Source: Diphasiastrum complanatum (taxonomy: Eukaryota > Streptophyta > Lycopodiopsida > Lycopodiales > Lycopodiaceae). Taken from it: a DNA stretch of 58,000 nt. Both the position numbers and the translations under genes were made by a program. Position 1 is the stretch's first letter; each line of letters opens with the position of its first letter. Shown here one piece after another: positions 10,290-21,579 of the stretch. The stretch is taken from the NCBI GenBank assembly GCA_029204225.1, contig CM055095.1, positions 52,737,836-52,795,835 of the forward strand, in the 5' to 3' direction. A model generated the notes under the pieces. That model did no database searches and was not told where the DNA came from. It saw nothing but the letters and a program-made list of their open reading frames with translations.

Positions 10290-12706
10290 TATCAAATACT
10301 GAAAAATTGAAGATAAAAAATTTAATAGAGAATTCAAACTTTCGAAAATCACATGTCCAGTATGGAAGGCAGCTGAAAAAAATTATCATATTTTGTCAAG
10401 GAGGAGGCTAGATTCTTCTCATCAAAAGCAAGGCCAGTCTCCTAAGCACAGAGGCACTTTAGCTGGATGTTTGTTTTGTCGCCCTCCGATAATGATGTTA
10501 GAGTGTAATATCAAAATGAAGATTATCAATTATAATGACTACATTATGAGCTATGAATAAAGTTATTCTGTAAATGATGGGAGAGGTGATGAAAATAAAC
10601 ATTATGATTTTGATAATCATGACAATGCCATTTATATTGATGATGATGTTGAGGGTAATGATCATATTGATGATGACAATAATGGGTGTTCATATTATAT
10701 TCATCAAGCAAGTGTCGGCCCTCAATGTTGTTATTATTTATATAGAGATCTAGTACTATTAGAAGCCCATTGTGACTAGTGAGCATTAATATATGTGTGT
10801 TGTCGCTTCATTGAAGTTCCCATTAGGATCTTTGAAAGGACTTAAACTCACAATTACTCATAAAATAGTCAAACTCAACTTAAGTATGTAGTGTGCATAT
10901 TTAATTCATTTATTGTATTGTATGACAATATTTTATTGTTCAAATTCTCGTTTGCATGTACTTTTTGGCTCAAATACCTGAGTGTTGTCATTTGATATAT
11001 TGATCAAAATCATACGTGAGTTTTGCTCAAAGATTTCTTATGAACACATGCACCTCTCTTGAACTTGAGTAGTTATGACAAAATTATCTAAATTAAAACC
11101 TTAACACTAGAGTTGTTTTCAGCACACTTTTTTGCACAAAACTTCGCATAAAACCCATGGTCACTTGACGAGAAATAACATGCTATCAAATGATTGAAAT
11201 TTCAATCTTTCGATTGTATGTGAAACTAGACTTGGCTCTTCATTGTCCTATCAGAAGACTTAATTTTTTTTTCTCAATTGATGCCAATTTTCCCCCAAAA
11301 GACTTCAATTTTCAGCACTTTTCTGCACTTCACATGGGTAACTTTAGGTGCATGTATATATTTCTATAGGACTCTGAATTTTAATTGTTTTTATAGACAT
11401 GTTTATATGGTCATAAAGGAATTTTGAATTAGCCAAAGAAAGGGTTGTAAAAAGCACCTCCAAAAGAATTGCAACTTTTTAGCACCTTATAATAAATTTC
11501 AACACTTTTTAGCACTTGACATGGATAACTTTAGATGCACATATGCAAACCAAATTGAGAAAAATTTGAGAGACATATTTCTATGGTCATATGATACTTT
11601 TTGAAGTAGATAATCCAAAAAAACATTGTTAAAATTATCGTGTTATACTCTCAAATATGATACTTCCATTTTTGGTGATTTTTATCAACACTTAAAGGGG
11701 ATGGCACATATCTATGTCATTGACCTCAAAATCCAATTTTTTTTTATAGGCATGTTTCTATAATCATATAGGATTTTTAAGAGTAGACAAGCAAAAAATT
11801 GAATGTAAAGTTCATAATAATGTAGTCCCATATATGAAAATATTGAAATTTCATCAGTACCCCCACATATTTGACACATCATGTCTTACATATAAGTTGC
11901 TAAAAAACGATTCTAGTGTTAAACAATTAGAAACCATGAGCAAATCAATTGTATATATCGACTTGTACGATTTTCCAAGCTTTCATATTCATAAGATGAA
12001 ATAAATTGATAATAAAAGCTCAAAGCTCACGGGTTTTATGCAAAGGATGCTCTTGTTAGATAGAGAGATATATAAGAAAAATGATATTAACCACTAATGA
12101 AGCCTTTTAGAAGGTCCGTAGGTTTACGTGAGATTTGACCATATAATTGACTTATACTACCAAAACTTGCATAAGTTATTGTGTTAAGAAAATTGAGCAT
12201 TAAAAAGTTGCTATGGGCCATAAAAGTCGTGTAAATGTATTCTTGCAAACATCTGCATTTTGACAAAACGCTAACCTTTTTGGAACAATCATATTAGTCA
12301 AAAAAGAAATTGATAAAAATGTATGCATATTCATGAGCCTTTGTTACAATGGAGTCATACAGGTCCTAATTTTTGTAGGCTATTTAGTTGTTAATTGGGT
12401 GATGTTTGTAGCCTCACTATGGTAATTCTCGTTCTTTAATTGTATCTGATTTGTTAATTTAAGGGGATGCCTTGAATATTCTCAATGAGGACTACTATGG
12501 GTCTCATTTACAAGTTCATAGATTGCACTGGGGAGGTCCTTTAGCAAAAGATCTTAAAAAAAAAAGTGAGATTGTTAAATTGTTTTTGTGCAATTTTTAA
12601 GTGTTGATCATTTGAGATAGGGTTTGGGTTTTGATGTAGTGCATTGTTTAAGGTGTAAACACACAATACATACACCATACATAATATATCAAATGCGCAT
12701 TGTAGT
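10290..12706. other. AT-rich non-coding region
   Basis: No gene recognised. 10580-10690 is a GAT/AAT-rich low-complexity tract (Asp/Asn codon-like on +, His-rich on -). 11314-11830 holds a degenerate tandem repeat described separately. The remainder has dense stops in all frames. Confidence 0.5.
11314..11830. repeat. Degenerate ~190-bp tandem repeat, about 3 units
   Basis: Blocks beginning near 11314, 11501 and 11690 share the order CACTT(n)ACATGG(n)TAACTTTAG(n)TGCA, then ATAGACATGTTT or equivalent, then TATGGTCATA and a short AT-rich end. Spacing is about 187-190 bp. Divergence is high, so this is an old satellite-like or nested remnant. Confidence 0.5.
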
Positions 12707-13867
12707 TTAAGAATGATTAGCATAAGCTTCTCGTGAAATAGCGAGATCTACAGAAGACAAGCTACTACTTGAGCTTTCAGAACACACCGAGACACAAGGA
12801 GGAGGACTGGGAGTTCTAGCTCCCATTCGTAATTCATAATTAGAAGCAGCATCGTATGAGCTTAACGTTAATTCCAAATCTATGTAGTCTGCAGGAGTTG
12901 GTTCAGGCTGCTGAACAGGAAATAGAGCTTCGATCTTGCAAGTAGGATTTGAATACTTGTCAGCGACGCCTTCTAGAATCCGCACTCTTCTAGCTACCAC
13001 GCTAGCTATATCTGATGCGATATCAGTGCAGCTGTGTAGTCGTTTTCTTGACGCATTTGGCTCTGCAACCAGCTCTTCTCTTGCGGAGGTGATCCTTTGA
13101 TCAAGAGTTGAGGAAGGTGTTTCTGGTAGTTTGATTCGTGGTTGCAAGTCAGCATCAAGCCTACCAGTTTGATTTCTCTTGCAAATATCATAGTTTTCGT
13201 ACTGCAGTACAGTATGGTGCATATCACCGCTCAAACTCGCAGTTTGTACCTCCTCGACTAGCGGCTGAACCACATGGGGATGATGAGACGGATTCTTAGT
13301 TACTCTATTCGAAGTAAATCGAGCTTTGGGTGGAAAGATCGGTACTTTCTCACAGCTTTGAGCAAATGCAGCTTGCGGCATTTGGCACAAGGAACCTGTT
13401 CTGAAAACGGTTTCAACTGCGGCATGACAGATGTCCCACTTTCCGGACCACAGTAACCCCACAGCCCCGAACACTGGGTTAATAGTTCTTCCACAAGCCT
13501 CGTAGAGAAGAGATTTGAAGAGTGCTGCAAATAGAAAAGCGTTCTACTGTTAGATCTCTTACTAGAAATTGATTAAATGCCTTCAGATCAGTCACTACTC
13601 ATGACAGCCATCTGTTACACCAGAAAACTATTTCAATTTCATTTACTACCAAAACCTGAGAAGACAAGTGGATGGTAATTTACCGGGTCTTTGAGTTTCT
13701 TGGACAACATTAATAAAGCTAAACAGGCACGCACGCCCATAGAATTTGGCAACAAACACTGTAGCATGCGCTTGTGCTTCTGGGGTATCGATCCATTGCA
13801 AGCATGCACGCAAATTGCACTTGTCACTACACCGTTTGCGAAGAACTCGACATCCGTTGCAACTCAT
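12707..13867 (-). CDS. Class II LOB-domain (LBD) transcription factor, copy 1 (diverged)
   Basis: Two exons, 13867-13684 and 13524-12707, are separated by a 159-bp GT..AG intron (13525-13683) in phase 1. Together they give 333 residues. The N-terminus MSCNGCRVLRKRCSDKC has the CX2CX6CX3C zinc-binding C-block (Cys 3, 6, 13, 17). The GAS-block region (AKFYGRACLFSFI) and, across the splice, LYEACGRTINPVFGAVGLLW complete the LOB domain (about residues 1-105). This is the class II type (Arabidopsis LBD37-42 group), which lacks the complete class I leucine zipper. Near the C-terminus YIDLELTLSS carries an LxLxL motif of EAR repressor type. Family knowledge suggests a nuclear DNA-binding repressor; class II members act in nitrogen and anthocyanin control. 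ATG 13867 is the first Met of the frame, as in the paralogs. The protein differs clearly from copies 2-4, so this is the older paralog. The 5' flank with a (GA)n tract is also shared. Confidence 0.93.
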
Positions 13868-13879
13868 CTTGTTCTTCAA

Positions 13880-15081
13880 CTTCTGAAGTCACATGTGCTT
13901 GTGAGTTATCTGCTTTTCGTAAGTGAACAATTTAATTAACTTTTTGTATAAACTCTTGCTTGTTACTGCGAGCATGTACCTATAGCCTAGCAATAAGCCA
14001 TTTGGGTGGGGATGGCTTCGTCTAAAATACCAACAAGAGAATGCCATCAAATCGCTACCATAAAACAAGTTCACAATCTTCAAACTTCCAAATCAACAGC
14101 AGTAATCATTCAAAGTATGTGTAGATAGCAGTAAATGTTTCATGGCATCACTAGAATTTATGCATTGGCGAGATTCAGAAAAGACTAGGTTCCGATTTGA
14201 CATTTATTTTTAGTTTTAAAAATGACTCAGAATTATATATTGCCAACAAGTCATACCCACAACAAGTAGCAAGTCATAACCCATATTCTGATTTTTCTAT
14301 GCAAAGCTTGCGGAATAAGAATTGGAAGAGAGTTTAGCATGTACTCACCAAATTTGATATAGTAGCACCCGAGATTGGCTTCAAAAAACAAGCTATCGTA
14401 ATCAGTTTGAATTTGTACTTTTAAGCCAACGACAATATATGATCTGGATATTATTCTGAAGTCTACATATGAATAATTGGAAGAAAGGACCACACGACGA
14501 CTGCAGCTGTAAGTCAGTCACTAAAATTTTATTCTGAGGTTTGGACTCTAAATACACTACTCTTGGAGCTCTAGAGTCTAGTCTGATACTATGGCAGCTT
14601 ACGAGTCACGAGTATCCGCACTGCGCAGTTTGCTGATGGCTATTTGCAAGTTTGCAATTTGCAAATATATTTCTATGTAAAGGCAAGGAATCTTGAGTGG
14701 CAAGTAGCAACAAGAAGATAAGACAAAGGAATAAGACAAATATGAGTAAAAGGTGGCAGCCAAAGAAAGAAAAAGGCATTTCACTGATAATAAAAATAGC
14801 AGAGAAGTTTCAAGATAACAGCACACCCTGATTCCTTGATGCCACAGATCTGATAGACCAGAGAACGGGTACGCCGAAGCGCTGAACTTGGACAAGAAAG
14901 CAAGTATCAAAACTTGATGTGGGTTTCTCACAGGCAGCGAGGTAACAATAGCTAAAGGACACTCTCCATACCAACTTTGCAAATGGTTGCTGATGAGGCA
15001 TAAATGCCTGAAACTGGGATGAGGATGAGCTGGTAGCCTCAAAGAGAGCGCGTGGTCAGAGAGAGCCGTGTATGTGTCAGA

Positions 15082-15083
<2 letters not shown>
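13880..15083. promoter_or_regulatory. 5' flank of LBD copy 1, homologous to the flanks of the other copies
   Basis: Although no protein is encoded, this stretch aligns in order with the DNA upstream of LBD copies 2 and 3. Shared landmarks include the GCAAATTGC-like blocks with ACTCGTGACTCGT (14600-14650 here, 35400-35440 in copy 2), the GAAACCCAC block, and a (GA)n/(CT)n tract about 1.2-1.5 kb upstream of the start. Conservation between diverged paralogs suggests leader and promoter sequence. No TATA box or transcription start can be fixed by eye. Confidence 0.5.

Positions 15084-15126
<43 letters not shown>
15084..15126. repeat. (GA)n microsatellite
   Basis: About 43 bp of uninterrupted GA upstream of LBD copy 1, at the place where copies 2 and 3 carry a longer CT/GA minisatellite. 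Confidence 0.95.
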
Positions 15127-15129
<3 letters not shown>

Positions 15130-15639
15130 AGGGGGAGGGGTTCTAGAATCCAAGCTTAGGAGATATCTAAGAATGTTCCATGATGCAACCAAGAGGGGGA
15201 AGAAGCCGGGGGCTATAAAGAGACAATATATCATAACTCCTGATTATTTGGATGTCAACCATGGGAGAACATATCTATTTAAGTACTTTACTCCGGATTA
15301 CTTGGATGTCGAGCGTCTATCATGGGTTCTAGACCTATAATGAGTGTGACTTGAGCGATGCCATGTTTTTTTTGCACTAGTGTGCGATGCAAATTTGGCA
15401 AAATTTTAAGAAATCTACCAGTTTTGTAGAGTCTAAAACGTTGTCGTCCTTAGGTTGGCTTCATTGGCTACCGGATAAGTGTTGCACCCTTTCGTACTTG
15501 CCCCCACTTTATGTAGCACCTCTTTTTTCATATATGCTAGATCAAGAACTTTCGTCTTCTCTCTGGTGCTTTCAATTCTTGCTACAATCCTTTTCATGCT
15601 CCCATCTTTGCCATTAGTCCAAATAACATAGAAGCACTT

Positions 15640-16300
15640 AGAAAGTGGAGATGCCAGCCACTGGTGTCAAGTTGCATCTCATGAGAGCTCATATCGCGGT
15701 GGCGAATCCCACCAATACTATAGGGGAATGCAGGTTGCGACTTAGGGCGCGAGCTCCAACCAAGTCTTAGCTTTCCCTTGCTAGAATATTGTCCCGGCAC
15801 CCGCCTTGGCATGCCAGCGCCCCAAAGACACGGGTCGGTCACACACTTGAAATGTAACCTTCTCAGATGTATTAATAAAGTGGGATTTTTCTCAAATTGA
15901 TTCTGGTTACCTTCTGGGTTTCCGTGTTCGAGTGCCAGTTGTAAGGCCGCTTCAAATCTTTTTGATCTGGCACATAACTGAGGGTCGTATCCCGGAATGT
16001 CAGCGGTATACCGTCAGAACCATTCGGTCCGGGATGCCAGCGGTATGCTGTTGGGACCATTCGGTCCAGGAACTGGTTGTTTTCATATTTGTCGCGGCTT
16101 GTGGTTCTGATTGTTCCTTGCATGAACATGAATGAGTTAAGTTCTTGGGAAACGGGCTCTAACTTGTCGGCTGAGTTGGATGGCTTGCTTGGGTAGAGAT
16201 TACCTGTGTATGGCTGTCCAGTCTGGCATGGCACCAGGTTGGCTTCTAGCGCTCGTGACAAAACTTTGAGTTGGTTAAGTCTGATGTAAGTCAGACGACT
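15640..16300. other. GC-richer stretch with a 38-bp tandem duplication; possible retroelement terminus
   Basis: Base composition differs from the AT-rich surroundings. At about 15993-16070 a unit GGAATGTCAGCGGTATACCG / GGATGCCAGCGGTATGCTG, each followed by ACCATTCGGTCC, is repeated twice. The long minus frame (15872-16261) has no recognisable domain. It may be LTR or leader sequence of the adjoining copia remnant, but no boundary is visible. Confidence 0.4.
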
Positions 16301-16359
16301 TGCTTGGAATGGATGTTACTCGTTTGTAACAAAGAGAGATATGGATCAAACAAATGTTG

Positions 16360-16640
16360 GAAGGGTTTGATGATACTTTTTTTGAACCTTATGTCTTGTT
16401 AATGGATAACACTTGAGCAATCTATCTTACGAAAGATCCTGTATTTCATTAAAAAACGAAGTATATAGCTATCAAATATCATGTTATTCGGGACTTAGTC
16501 GAAAAGAAGATACTGAAGACAGTCTTCATACCTACAGAGGAAATGACAGCTGATATCTTTACAAAGCCACTCGATAAACTTTGTTCGAGAAGCAACGAAG
16601 AAGATTGGAGTTAATCCAACTACCCACTTTGAGAGGGAGC
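16360..16640 (+). mobile_element. Ty1/copia 3' coding end (RNase H tail), polypurine tract
   Basis: With stops interspersed, the + strand reads AIYLTKDPVFH, then YHVIRDLVEKK, then PTEEMTADIFTKPLDKL, the C-terminal signature of copia RNase H (SAI.L..NP..H.R.KHI....HF.R......T..MLADIFTKPL). About 40 bp after it lies a polypurine tract, GAGAGGGAGC (16631-16640). The following TGTAGAACACC (16641 onward) is then the expected 3' LTR start. Its end could not be fixed. The element is truncated upstream and inactive. Confidence 0.8.
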
Positions 16641-17290
16641 TGTAGAACACCTTATCAGACAAATCTCGGTTCTACTAACAAAGTGGATAGTTTAATTGAC
16701 AAAGGATGAGAAATGAACTCGAACTCGAAATAGTTCTATTTGTGTTCAACCTCAAAAGATTCGCAAAATATTCTTATAGTAACTCGAAAGATTCACGAAC
16801 AGATTTCTCATCAGAGAAACTTAGAGCCCGACGAGGGCCTTTGAAAAAGATGCTTTTTTATTTATTTTTTCTTATTTTCGTTGCCATGTGGACCAATTGA
16901 AACCTTAGCTTCGGGGCTCTACGTAACGTAGAATTTTACAAATATACATAAAATAAAAACTTTTTAAATATATTGTTGTTTCGCCGGGCAGCATGTGGAA
17001 ATGCTATGGGTTGATGAGGCCTGCCCTTCCAGCTCATCACTGTCCGAAGAGACTCAAAAATATTGAAAATGAATATGACAGATGATTGAGATGAGAAAAT
17101 TGATGTATTATTAATGTGTATGCATTGTCAAACCATAATTAACAGGGATAATCAGAGTTATTTTGTGGCGCTAAATAGATCAGTGTCTCAAATTTTTGCC
17201 AACACTTTTTCTCAGATTCATGGCTTTTTGTCTACGCAAATTTTCAGATTCATAGTTCATTGTTTCAGATTTTTGCATGCAAATTACGAA

Positions 17291-18001
17291 TGGCGCCATC
17301 AAGGAAGCCGTGCTCCTCAATCGACTCTGTGCTTCTATTCAACGAGACATATGATAATGGATTGTGGGTGCCAAGAAAATATTCAAAAAACTCTTAGGTT
17401 GTGATGCATCCATCATCAAGAGGAGCATTTCGAAAAAGGAAAAGATCAAAACTATCATTTCGATCTTATTGGAAGGCCAGAATTTTGGATTTCAGAACAT
17501 CATCAGGAGAAAAATCTATTTTTGAAATTCTAGTCCAACATGTATATATGCATTCAAAGATAAATGTGCAAGGATTCAACCGTCAAGTTCACAGAAAAAC
17601 AACTGTGAGTATTGATAATTTTGATACTTTGATTTTTGTCATTCATAAATATCTAATAGTAAACTTGCCAATCTGATCATTTTTCTCTCGCAGATTTATA
17701 TCCATCCAACATAAATGAATGGGAGCCGAGTGGATCTTTAGTAGGTGTGTTAGATGTTATTCACACTAATATTGGACAGTTGCAATATCGAACTGCAAAA
17801 GATCTAGCTGATGGTGGAATTTTGTTTTATGAATCAATGTACATTCCTGATACACAGGAAAATTTTGGACAAATAGTACCAATTTCTTTACCTAGCTTTG
17901 AAAGTGATGAATGGATTGCATCAGATGCTACAGTTTCAAAATCATTTCGTTGCAAGATATATAATGATGTAAAAAATTTATTAAAAATGAGCACGAGATA
18001 A
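17291..18001 (+). pseudogene. Spliced gene of unknown function, convergent to the H3-like gene
   Basis: Exon 1 (17291-17604) starts MAPSRKPCSSIDSVLLFNE. It needs one frame correction near 17395 (KYSKNS / CDASIIKRSISKKEKIK) and has one in-frame TGA after RRKIYF. A GTGAGT donor at 17605 and CTCTCGCAG acceptor (intron 17605-17693) join it to exon 2 (17694-18001). Exon 2 reads PSNINEWEPSGSLVGVLDVI, then GQLQYRTAKDLADGGILFYE and a Phe/Ser-rich C-terminus ending at TAA 17999-18001. Exon 2 is a clean 100-codon frame. I do not recognise the family. The compact introns and the arrangement facing the minus-strand gene at 18.8-20.8 kb suggest that both belong to one element or locus. Confidence 0.45.
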
Positions 18002-18039
18002 AAAACAGTCAGATTGAGTTGGTTTATTTCCTTGAATAT

Positions 18040-18700
18040 ATTTGTGGATTTCTTTTCAAGTGTCAATGTACACAAAACCCCAACGATGTTTGTATGCAAA
18101 AATTTATCAAATAGTTTATTATCTGAACTTATGGATGAAGGCTGGCACAAAAGATCAGATGGAGAAACAGAATGCAAAATTAAAATGTCTTCCATGTGCT
18201 TCCGTTATCAAATTGAAAAACAAATGTTGAGCTTATGCTTCCATTACTAAAAATGGAAAAAAAAGGTAAATGGGTGCCACTCGATCAAGACTTGGAAGTC
18301 AGTGGACATTCAAAACGAAAAAAATATTGAAATTATATACAATGATGCCATTTTGACATGTGTTGAGGTGGAATAAGATTGGAGTCTAAACTACATCCGG
18401 CGGGAACTATTGCTCCCACAAGATGATGTACTTTCAGACTTCAGATTCATTTTCAATGGTAAACTCGTAAGTAACTGTAAACACTCGACCTTTTATGAAT
18501 CGTTTCAATCAAAACTTTCTAATACAAACTCTGTATTAATTCTAACTAACTTTGTATTAATTTTATGTAGGTACGTACAAGACATGAGCTCGAGATCAAA
18601 TGCAGAGATATTGGCGAAACAATCCAACTTATGGGAGAACATTGAGATTCACTATCAGCAAATACAGGCCAATGTCTTTTTATCATTATAGAAAAATTGC
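18040..18700 (+). pseudogene. Possible further exons of the 17.3-kb gene or a neighbouring gene
   Basis: Two coherent short blocks follow on the + strand: 18061-18230 (KPQRCLYAKIYQIVYYLNLW in one frame, LSELMDEGWHKRSDGETE in another) and 18390-18465 (RRELLLPQDDVLSDFRFIF). After a candidate intron ending TTTTATGTAG comes 18571-18630 (TRHELEIKCRDIGETIQLM). Both frames of the first block look protein-like, so the true frame cannot be chosen. Nothing matches a family I know. Confidence 0.3.
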
Positions 18701-18842
18701 ATTCCATTATTAGACTATGGACACAAGCTGATTGTAAGAATCCATTGTGATATCAATAAAAAAAACCCATAAACAGGTTGTTTACAAGTAAAATGATTGT
18801 ATTTTTTTTCTTTTTATGTCTCTCTATTTACAAATAGATCTC

Positions 18843-20812
18843 TATTCAATCAATTTTTCTATATTTTCTATATCAGTATTAGGAACTGATAAAGCAACAG
18901 CTCCTTCTATAATCTCGCCCTCCTCTGTTTCAGGAAGGGTCTCAATGCCTTTTAAGACAAGAGGAATGTCTGTTACAAAATTGTTTTCTTGTATTAAAAA
19001 GGACTTTTATTTCTTTTTGATCATATAAAATAAGATCTGCATCCTGAACAACCTGAAAGGCTGTTAAGGCAGGAGCAGCTTCCTTTTGAGGGCCCTCAAT
19101 TGCAGGTGCAACGCTTACACCACCGTACTGGGCAAAGATTCTGATCAACTCTTGTCGAAATCTATATACATCATCGAGAGTATACGACTTAAGAGTGAAC
19201 TGTTATCACAAAACACGAGAATCAGCAAATTACAAACAATGATAGTAATAAAATATGAATCAGAATGAAATGAACTACAAATGAATAGAATATTATCTTT
19301 TCAATACCTACATCCGTTTGTAAATTATATCATTCAAAAAATAGCTTCGTATTGTACAGGACGAACCATGCCAACTAAAAGCGTCATTTTGCTGTACACA
19401 CTACATATATAGAACGAAAATTAGTAATATTATGATAGTTATGCTATGACGATACATTTGAATTAAAAAAAAAATACATGCATATCAGAGATAAATTGAA
19501 TATACCATGATAGATTTAATGGTTATATCTCCGATTGAAGTTGCCGTTGTTGGTATTTCCCGAACGACATCATGAAGTAGAGAATCAAATTCTCTATGTG
19601 TATTTGCAGCTGAGTTTAATTTTACACAGAGAAAATTTGATACTCCCTCCTTATTTATCTTTACAAAAAGAATGTTTAGGCTCCAATGCCAACCGCAACA
19701 ACCAAGATACAAATATCGTTAAATTCATATTTATGAAAAAATTCTGTTCTTATTAAAGCAATGAGGCATGCAACAATCCAGATTAAAGCAACAAAAAGAA
19801 AAGAGCAATCCTTACTTATTTTCATATGGAATCAAATAAAATTTCGCCAAAGGATTGCACTCGATAACAGCCTTCTCAAAATTGGCTTCTTTCGCCTTTA
19901 CCGCTCCCATGAAAAATGGACTAACTACAAAAACTGTACCATGGGAATCGAAACTAATACTATTCTGCAAAAAAGAAACTCCAGCCTCTACTATTGCATT
20001 TGAAATTTTTGAGGTCTTATCTTTTAGCTTGGGACCTAATCTGAAGCTTCTACGTGTATCTGGAAGAAAAAGATCAAAAAAGTTGCCGAGAAGATCAATT
20101 TTGTTAGCTAGGTAGGCCTCGTATTGATTATAATGGTCAGAATAAAAAAAAACCTGGGCTGGATCGTATGGAATTCTCATAAAAACATAATGTACAGGAG
20201 CAAAAACAGAAGTGGAAAGAATATTTACAAATTTCTCTGTTATTTTGTTTAGCTCCTCTCGGGTAATCAACACTTTTGGTGATGAAACCTGCAGAGGAGC
20301 TAGACGAATAACAAGAGGAGGACTGGGTGAAGATTCTCAATCTGAGTCAGATTCTCCAGTATCTGACTCAGAGCTCAGGAAGACACGGGGTCTCTTGGCC
20401 TAGATATGTCTAGGAGGAAGGTAAGCAGCTAGCCTTCGAGATCCAGCCTTCTTGGGGATGGCCTTTTGAGAATGACGAAATCCTTTGGCATGATGGTGAC
20501 ACGCTTACCATGCACTGCCAAAAGACAAGTATCCTAAAAAAACTGGGACATAAAATCTTTTGCAGCACCTTGCAAGGCCTGCATGGTTGTCACGGCAAAA
20601 CGAACATCCAGTCCAAGTGACAGAGTGACATTCCGTACAGATCGGCCGAAAGGAGATCTAGGGATCAACAATTCAGTTGATCTCTGGAGTTTTCTGATCT
20701 CCCTCAGCCAGACCTGCTTCCTGCCACGCCTACGGCCAGTACCAAGGGGAACACGAGAATGGGATGGATGTACAGTGGTGATGGCACGAGCAGTGGATTT
20801 GGTTTCGGCCAT
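18843..20812 (-). pseudogene. Histone H3-like protein with a long C-terminal extension, multi-exon, decaying
   Basis: From ATG 20812 the protein starts MAETKSTAR, matching the H3 tail ARTKQTAR around Lys4. A short basic tail (RRRGRKQ) leads into LREIRKLQRSTELLIP (alpha-N/alpha-1), LDVRFAVTTMQALQGAAKDF (alpha-2) and DTCLLAVHGKRVTIMPKDF (alpha-3, almost canonical). A TAG (20534-20536) stands just before alpha-3, at the usual Glu/Ser position. The tail lacks the ARKS contexts of Lys9 and Lys27. In the shifted frame the reading runs on through a basic stretch (KAIPKKAGSRRLA), an acidic Ser stretch (SSESDTGESDSD) and a 153-residue block (VLITREELNKITEKFVNIL... to 19812, donor GTAAGG). Smaller exon-like blocks follow at 19700-19505, 19390-19325 and 19195-18960 (YTLDDVYRFRQELIRIFAQY), ending with an acidic tail (ETEEGEIIEG) and TAG near 18843. 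Stops and at least two frame breaks mark it as a pseudogene. The extension is unrecognised. Loop 1 is not lengthened, so it is not an obvious CENH3. Confidence 0.7.
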
Positions 20813-20884
20813 CATTCTCGGAAGAAGAAAATTAACAAAAAGAAGTTTGAACAAAAAAAAAGTGGATCAAAACAGGAAAATTTG

Positions 20885-21075
20885 CGATGAAAGGGCACTT
20901 GAGATCGATACCAGCTGAATATCGGTTTCGAGCGCAAGATCTACAAAGATTATTTGCAGAAAAGAGATGCGCACTCGAAAGCGATATTGCACATCAGGTG
21001 ATATCAGACTCGAGCGTACTGTGAGAGGGCGGAAGCTTGAAAGATGAAAGAGCGCGCTTGAGAGCGATATCGGGA
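20885..21075. other. GCGATATC-like motif repeats 5' of the H3-like gene
   Basis: Variants of GAGCGATATC / GATATCGAT / CGATACC recur at least five times (20905, 20975, 21000, 21065 and again at 21448), often preceded by CTCGA. They lie between the H3-like start codon and the CACGTG cluster. Confidence 0.35.
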
Positions 21076-21138
21076 GCTAAAAGCGAAAATTTTGCGAAAA
21101 AATGAAAATTCTGAGGACTTATGTATACGAAATTTTTG

Positions 21139-21377
21139 CACGTGTGAAAAGACGGCCGAGACACGTGTCGTCAGATGATTAGACCATGTGGAATGTCCGT
21201 ACTGACAATGATGAGCCAATTATGAGGCCACGTGGGCTGAGACACGTGTGCGAATCCCTAATCGACGCGTGTCATTCTCGCACGTGACAGATGTCAGATC
21301 AATCATACTAGGTACAACGCATTTAATTTGGCTAATCACAAGTTGACACGTGTTCCTTCGCCAGTCCTCCACACGTG
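21139..21377. promoter_or_regulatory. Seven CACGTG (G-box/ABRE-core) elements in 240 bp
   Basis: Exact CACGTG occurs at 21139, 21162, 21229, 21243, 21281, 21347 and 21372, mostly as ACACGTGT or GCACGTG. By chance one is expected every 4 kb. The palindromic G-box is bound by plant bZIP and bHLH factors. The cluster lies between two minus-strand genes, upstream of the H3-like gene (start at 20812) and just downstream of the gene ending near 21580, so it is placed to act as the promoter of the former. Confidence 0.75.
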
Positions 21378-21579
21378 CGAATTTTTTTTATAAATATGTC
21401 TTTTTGGGCTCGGATTTTCATGCAAATTCACGATTGCTTTGTCAGATATCGATTTCAAGCACGCCGCTTGCTCTCATTACATCTCGTTGGCTAATATGCG
21501 CCTGGATCCCCAAATATTTTTATTTAATATACAAAATTTTATTGTGTGTCTATAGCTTATTGGCTTGTATAAATTTGCA

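Noticed and set aside
10544-10786. His/Tyr-rich minus-strand frame
   Set aside because: Produced by GAT/AAT-rich low complexity. No domain, and no support from flanks.
18001-18030. About 24-bp similarity with 30162-30186 (AAAAACAG(T/C)CAGATTGAGTTGGT)
   Set aside because: Too short, flanks do not align, and one copy lies within copia RT. Treated as chance or a trivial shared fragment.
20534-20812. Centromeric histone CENH3
   Set aside because: The segment between alpha-1 and alpha-2 has normal H3 length and the tail keeps the ATKxTAR context. CENH3 usually has a longer loop 1 and an unrelated tail. Not excluded completely.
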